Shown one piece after another: positions 62,713 to 64,000 of a DNA stretch of 64,000 nt (position 1 is its first letter; each line of letters begins with the position of its first letter). The notes beneath the pieces were generated by a model. The model was not told the origin of the DNA and searched no databases. It saw only the letters and a list, made by a program, of their open reading frames with translations. A program made the translations under genes and the position numbers. The DNA is from Phylloscopus collybita (Eukaryota; Chordata; Aves; Passeriformes; Phylloscopidae): NCBI GenBank assembly GCA_027886175.1, contig JAJNNQ010000137.1, positions 36,256,001 through 36,320,000 on the forward strand, written 5' to 3'.

Positions 62713-64000
62713 TTTCTTTGCTTTTTTTTTTCTTCTCTGTATAGTTTTACAATTGCAATGACAATCTCTATCATGTAACAAACACCTTTGTTGAAATAGC
62801 TTAACCGGCTAACGGAGAACCCTATATCGTGTTCCAGCAACTCTGCCATTGGATGGAATCCATTTTGTTTGAAGGCACTGTTAGTGTCCTGGACCAGCAA
62901 TATACAAGAATTCACATTTATAGCCTTTGCATTTCTTTGGTTTTTCTCTGCTGTGCTCCCTTTCAAGCTCTATGATGCATAAAATGAATATTCTGTTTGT
63001 TCTCTCTACTTCACACATATCAGGGTGTGTGGAAAACTTAGAACTAGTTTACTGGTTTTGTGAGAGAAGCTTGTTAAAATATAACTTTGGCAAAGGCAAA
63101 TGACCACACAGTAATGCTAGATAGTCTGTATTTCGAATCAGGGAACAGTTTAGGCTTTAATAAATTCATTTTTTTCTATAGCAGCTCATATTTTTTGCTA
63201 CTAATATTGTACAGTTCTCCAAAAGTAATGTTTCCTTGTTATTTGTCAGCGACCCATGAAATTGTAAGTGAACCTCATTGAAAGATAAAAAAGTGGGCTG
63301 TAAAGAAAATATTGGACTTCCAGGTCAGCAGGAGTGAAACCTCATTGCTATTGCTATAAGTGAGTGTTTGTAATGAAGTCTGTTGGCTACGTTATATATT
63401 TAAGATCAATTCACCTCACAGTTCATTCTAATAACAATGCATAAGAGACCTCTATAAAATCTAGGACTACGATGATGCTGAAAAACTGAGGATAGTACCA
63501 GAGCTCAACCACAGTCTTGGGGTGTGCATGACTAAACATCTCACTGATTTGGGTAATAGCCCATTGTAGATGGGTTTTTCCCAACCCCTTTCAGAGAAGC
63601 ACAGCTAGTGCCTTTTCTAATGGTATAATGACTCTTCAGTTGCAATGCCTTTTTTTCCCCATTCCTCTATCCTTAGATATTACACTCAGTGCAGATGTGA
63701 CACTGTCCAGGAGAAAAGCTCTTACCATGTGTGCATAAAAACCCTATAGGAAATAGCAATAAATTAAGGATGCATTTCTTCCCTTTTTATTTTTCTCTAG
63801 AGTTTAACCATCCTAATTTTTGGCTGGTTTAGCTCTGCAAGTAGTAGAAGCATCTTGTGTTCCTGTAGATTTATGTCTCTAATTCAGATTCTCAGGTGTT
63901 TAATAGCATGTTAGTTGTAATGGAAATTTTTCCCTAAATTTAGAGCATGGACAGCAACTCTTCTAGTGGGCATTCATTAAAGTCTGATGGGAACTGAGTG
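62713..64000. other. Intergenic, no gene seen
   Basis: AT-rich sequence to the window end. No exons, RNA genes or named repeats were recognised. The last bases (63971-63996, ATTCATTAAAGTCTGATGGG) weakly resemble the old palindromic motif seen at 34474. Confidence 0.65.

Noticed and set aside
62556..62966. Frame with KKGWVQ-type repeats on the - strand, as a repeat protein
   Set aside because: The amino acid repeat comes from a 19-bp DNA unit, which shifts frame at each copy (19 is not a multiple of 3), so it does not encode a constant protein repeat.
1..64000. CRISPR arrays, operons, tRNA or rRNA genes
   Set aside because: The DNA is vertebrate nuclear. No regularly spaced direct repeats, no ribosomal sequence and no tRNA-like A/B box pair with cloverleaf was recognised by eye.

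Overview
The window is vertebrate nuclear DNA, AT-rich and almost all non-coding, from a bird. Three CR1 (chicken repeat 1) LINE fragments with typical avian CR1 3' ends support the bird call, and the only recognisable gene has vertebrate exon-intron structure with GT-AG introns. The lineage within birds cannot be fixed from the sequence; galliform or other neognath is a guess.

The only gene supported is the 3' end of TRHDE (thyrotropin-releasing hormone degrading ectoenzyme, pyroglutamyl peptidase II, an M1 family metallopeptidase) on the + strand. Seven coding exons lie at 3139-3286, 5336-5433, 5918-6025, 17213-17380, 17901-18041, 24393-24474 and 26297-26440. Joined, they stay in frame with no stop until TAA at 26438. 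They encode the last 295 complete codons, i.e. most of the alpha-helical ERAP1_C-like ectodomain. If the usual 19-exon structure applies (from memory), these are exons 13-19. The catalytic HEXXH domain and the membrane anchor lie upstream, outside the window. Two cysteine pairs spaced as in aminopeptidase N and two N-glycosylation sequons fit a secreted-side ectodomain.

Layout: 1-3138 is the end of an upstream intron; 3139-26440 is exons and introns, with two CR1 copies in gene orientation (20039-20792 and 20874-21251) and one in antisense (23728-24150) in the 6.35-kb intron. 26441 to about 30300 is probable 3' UTR with several candidate poly(A) signals. The best of these is at 30289, directly followed by a GT microsatellite. 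The rest, to 64000, looks intergenic: no exon of another gene could be supported. It holds a 169-nt homopurine microsatellite (39721-39889), perfect short hairpins, copies of an old palindromic repeat motif, a nuclear-receptor-type DR3 site at 59049, and an LTR-like segment with a 19-bp minisatellite (about 62157-62712).

No new biological system was found. The most useful lead is the weak 5' splice site of the 98-bp exon (5434, GTACTG). Reading through it stops after ten codons and would give a C-terminally truncated TRHDE, similar to a truncated isoform reported for the rat enzyme.
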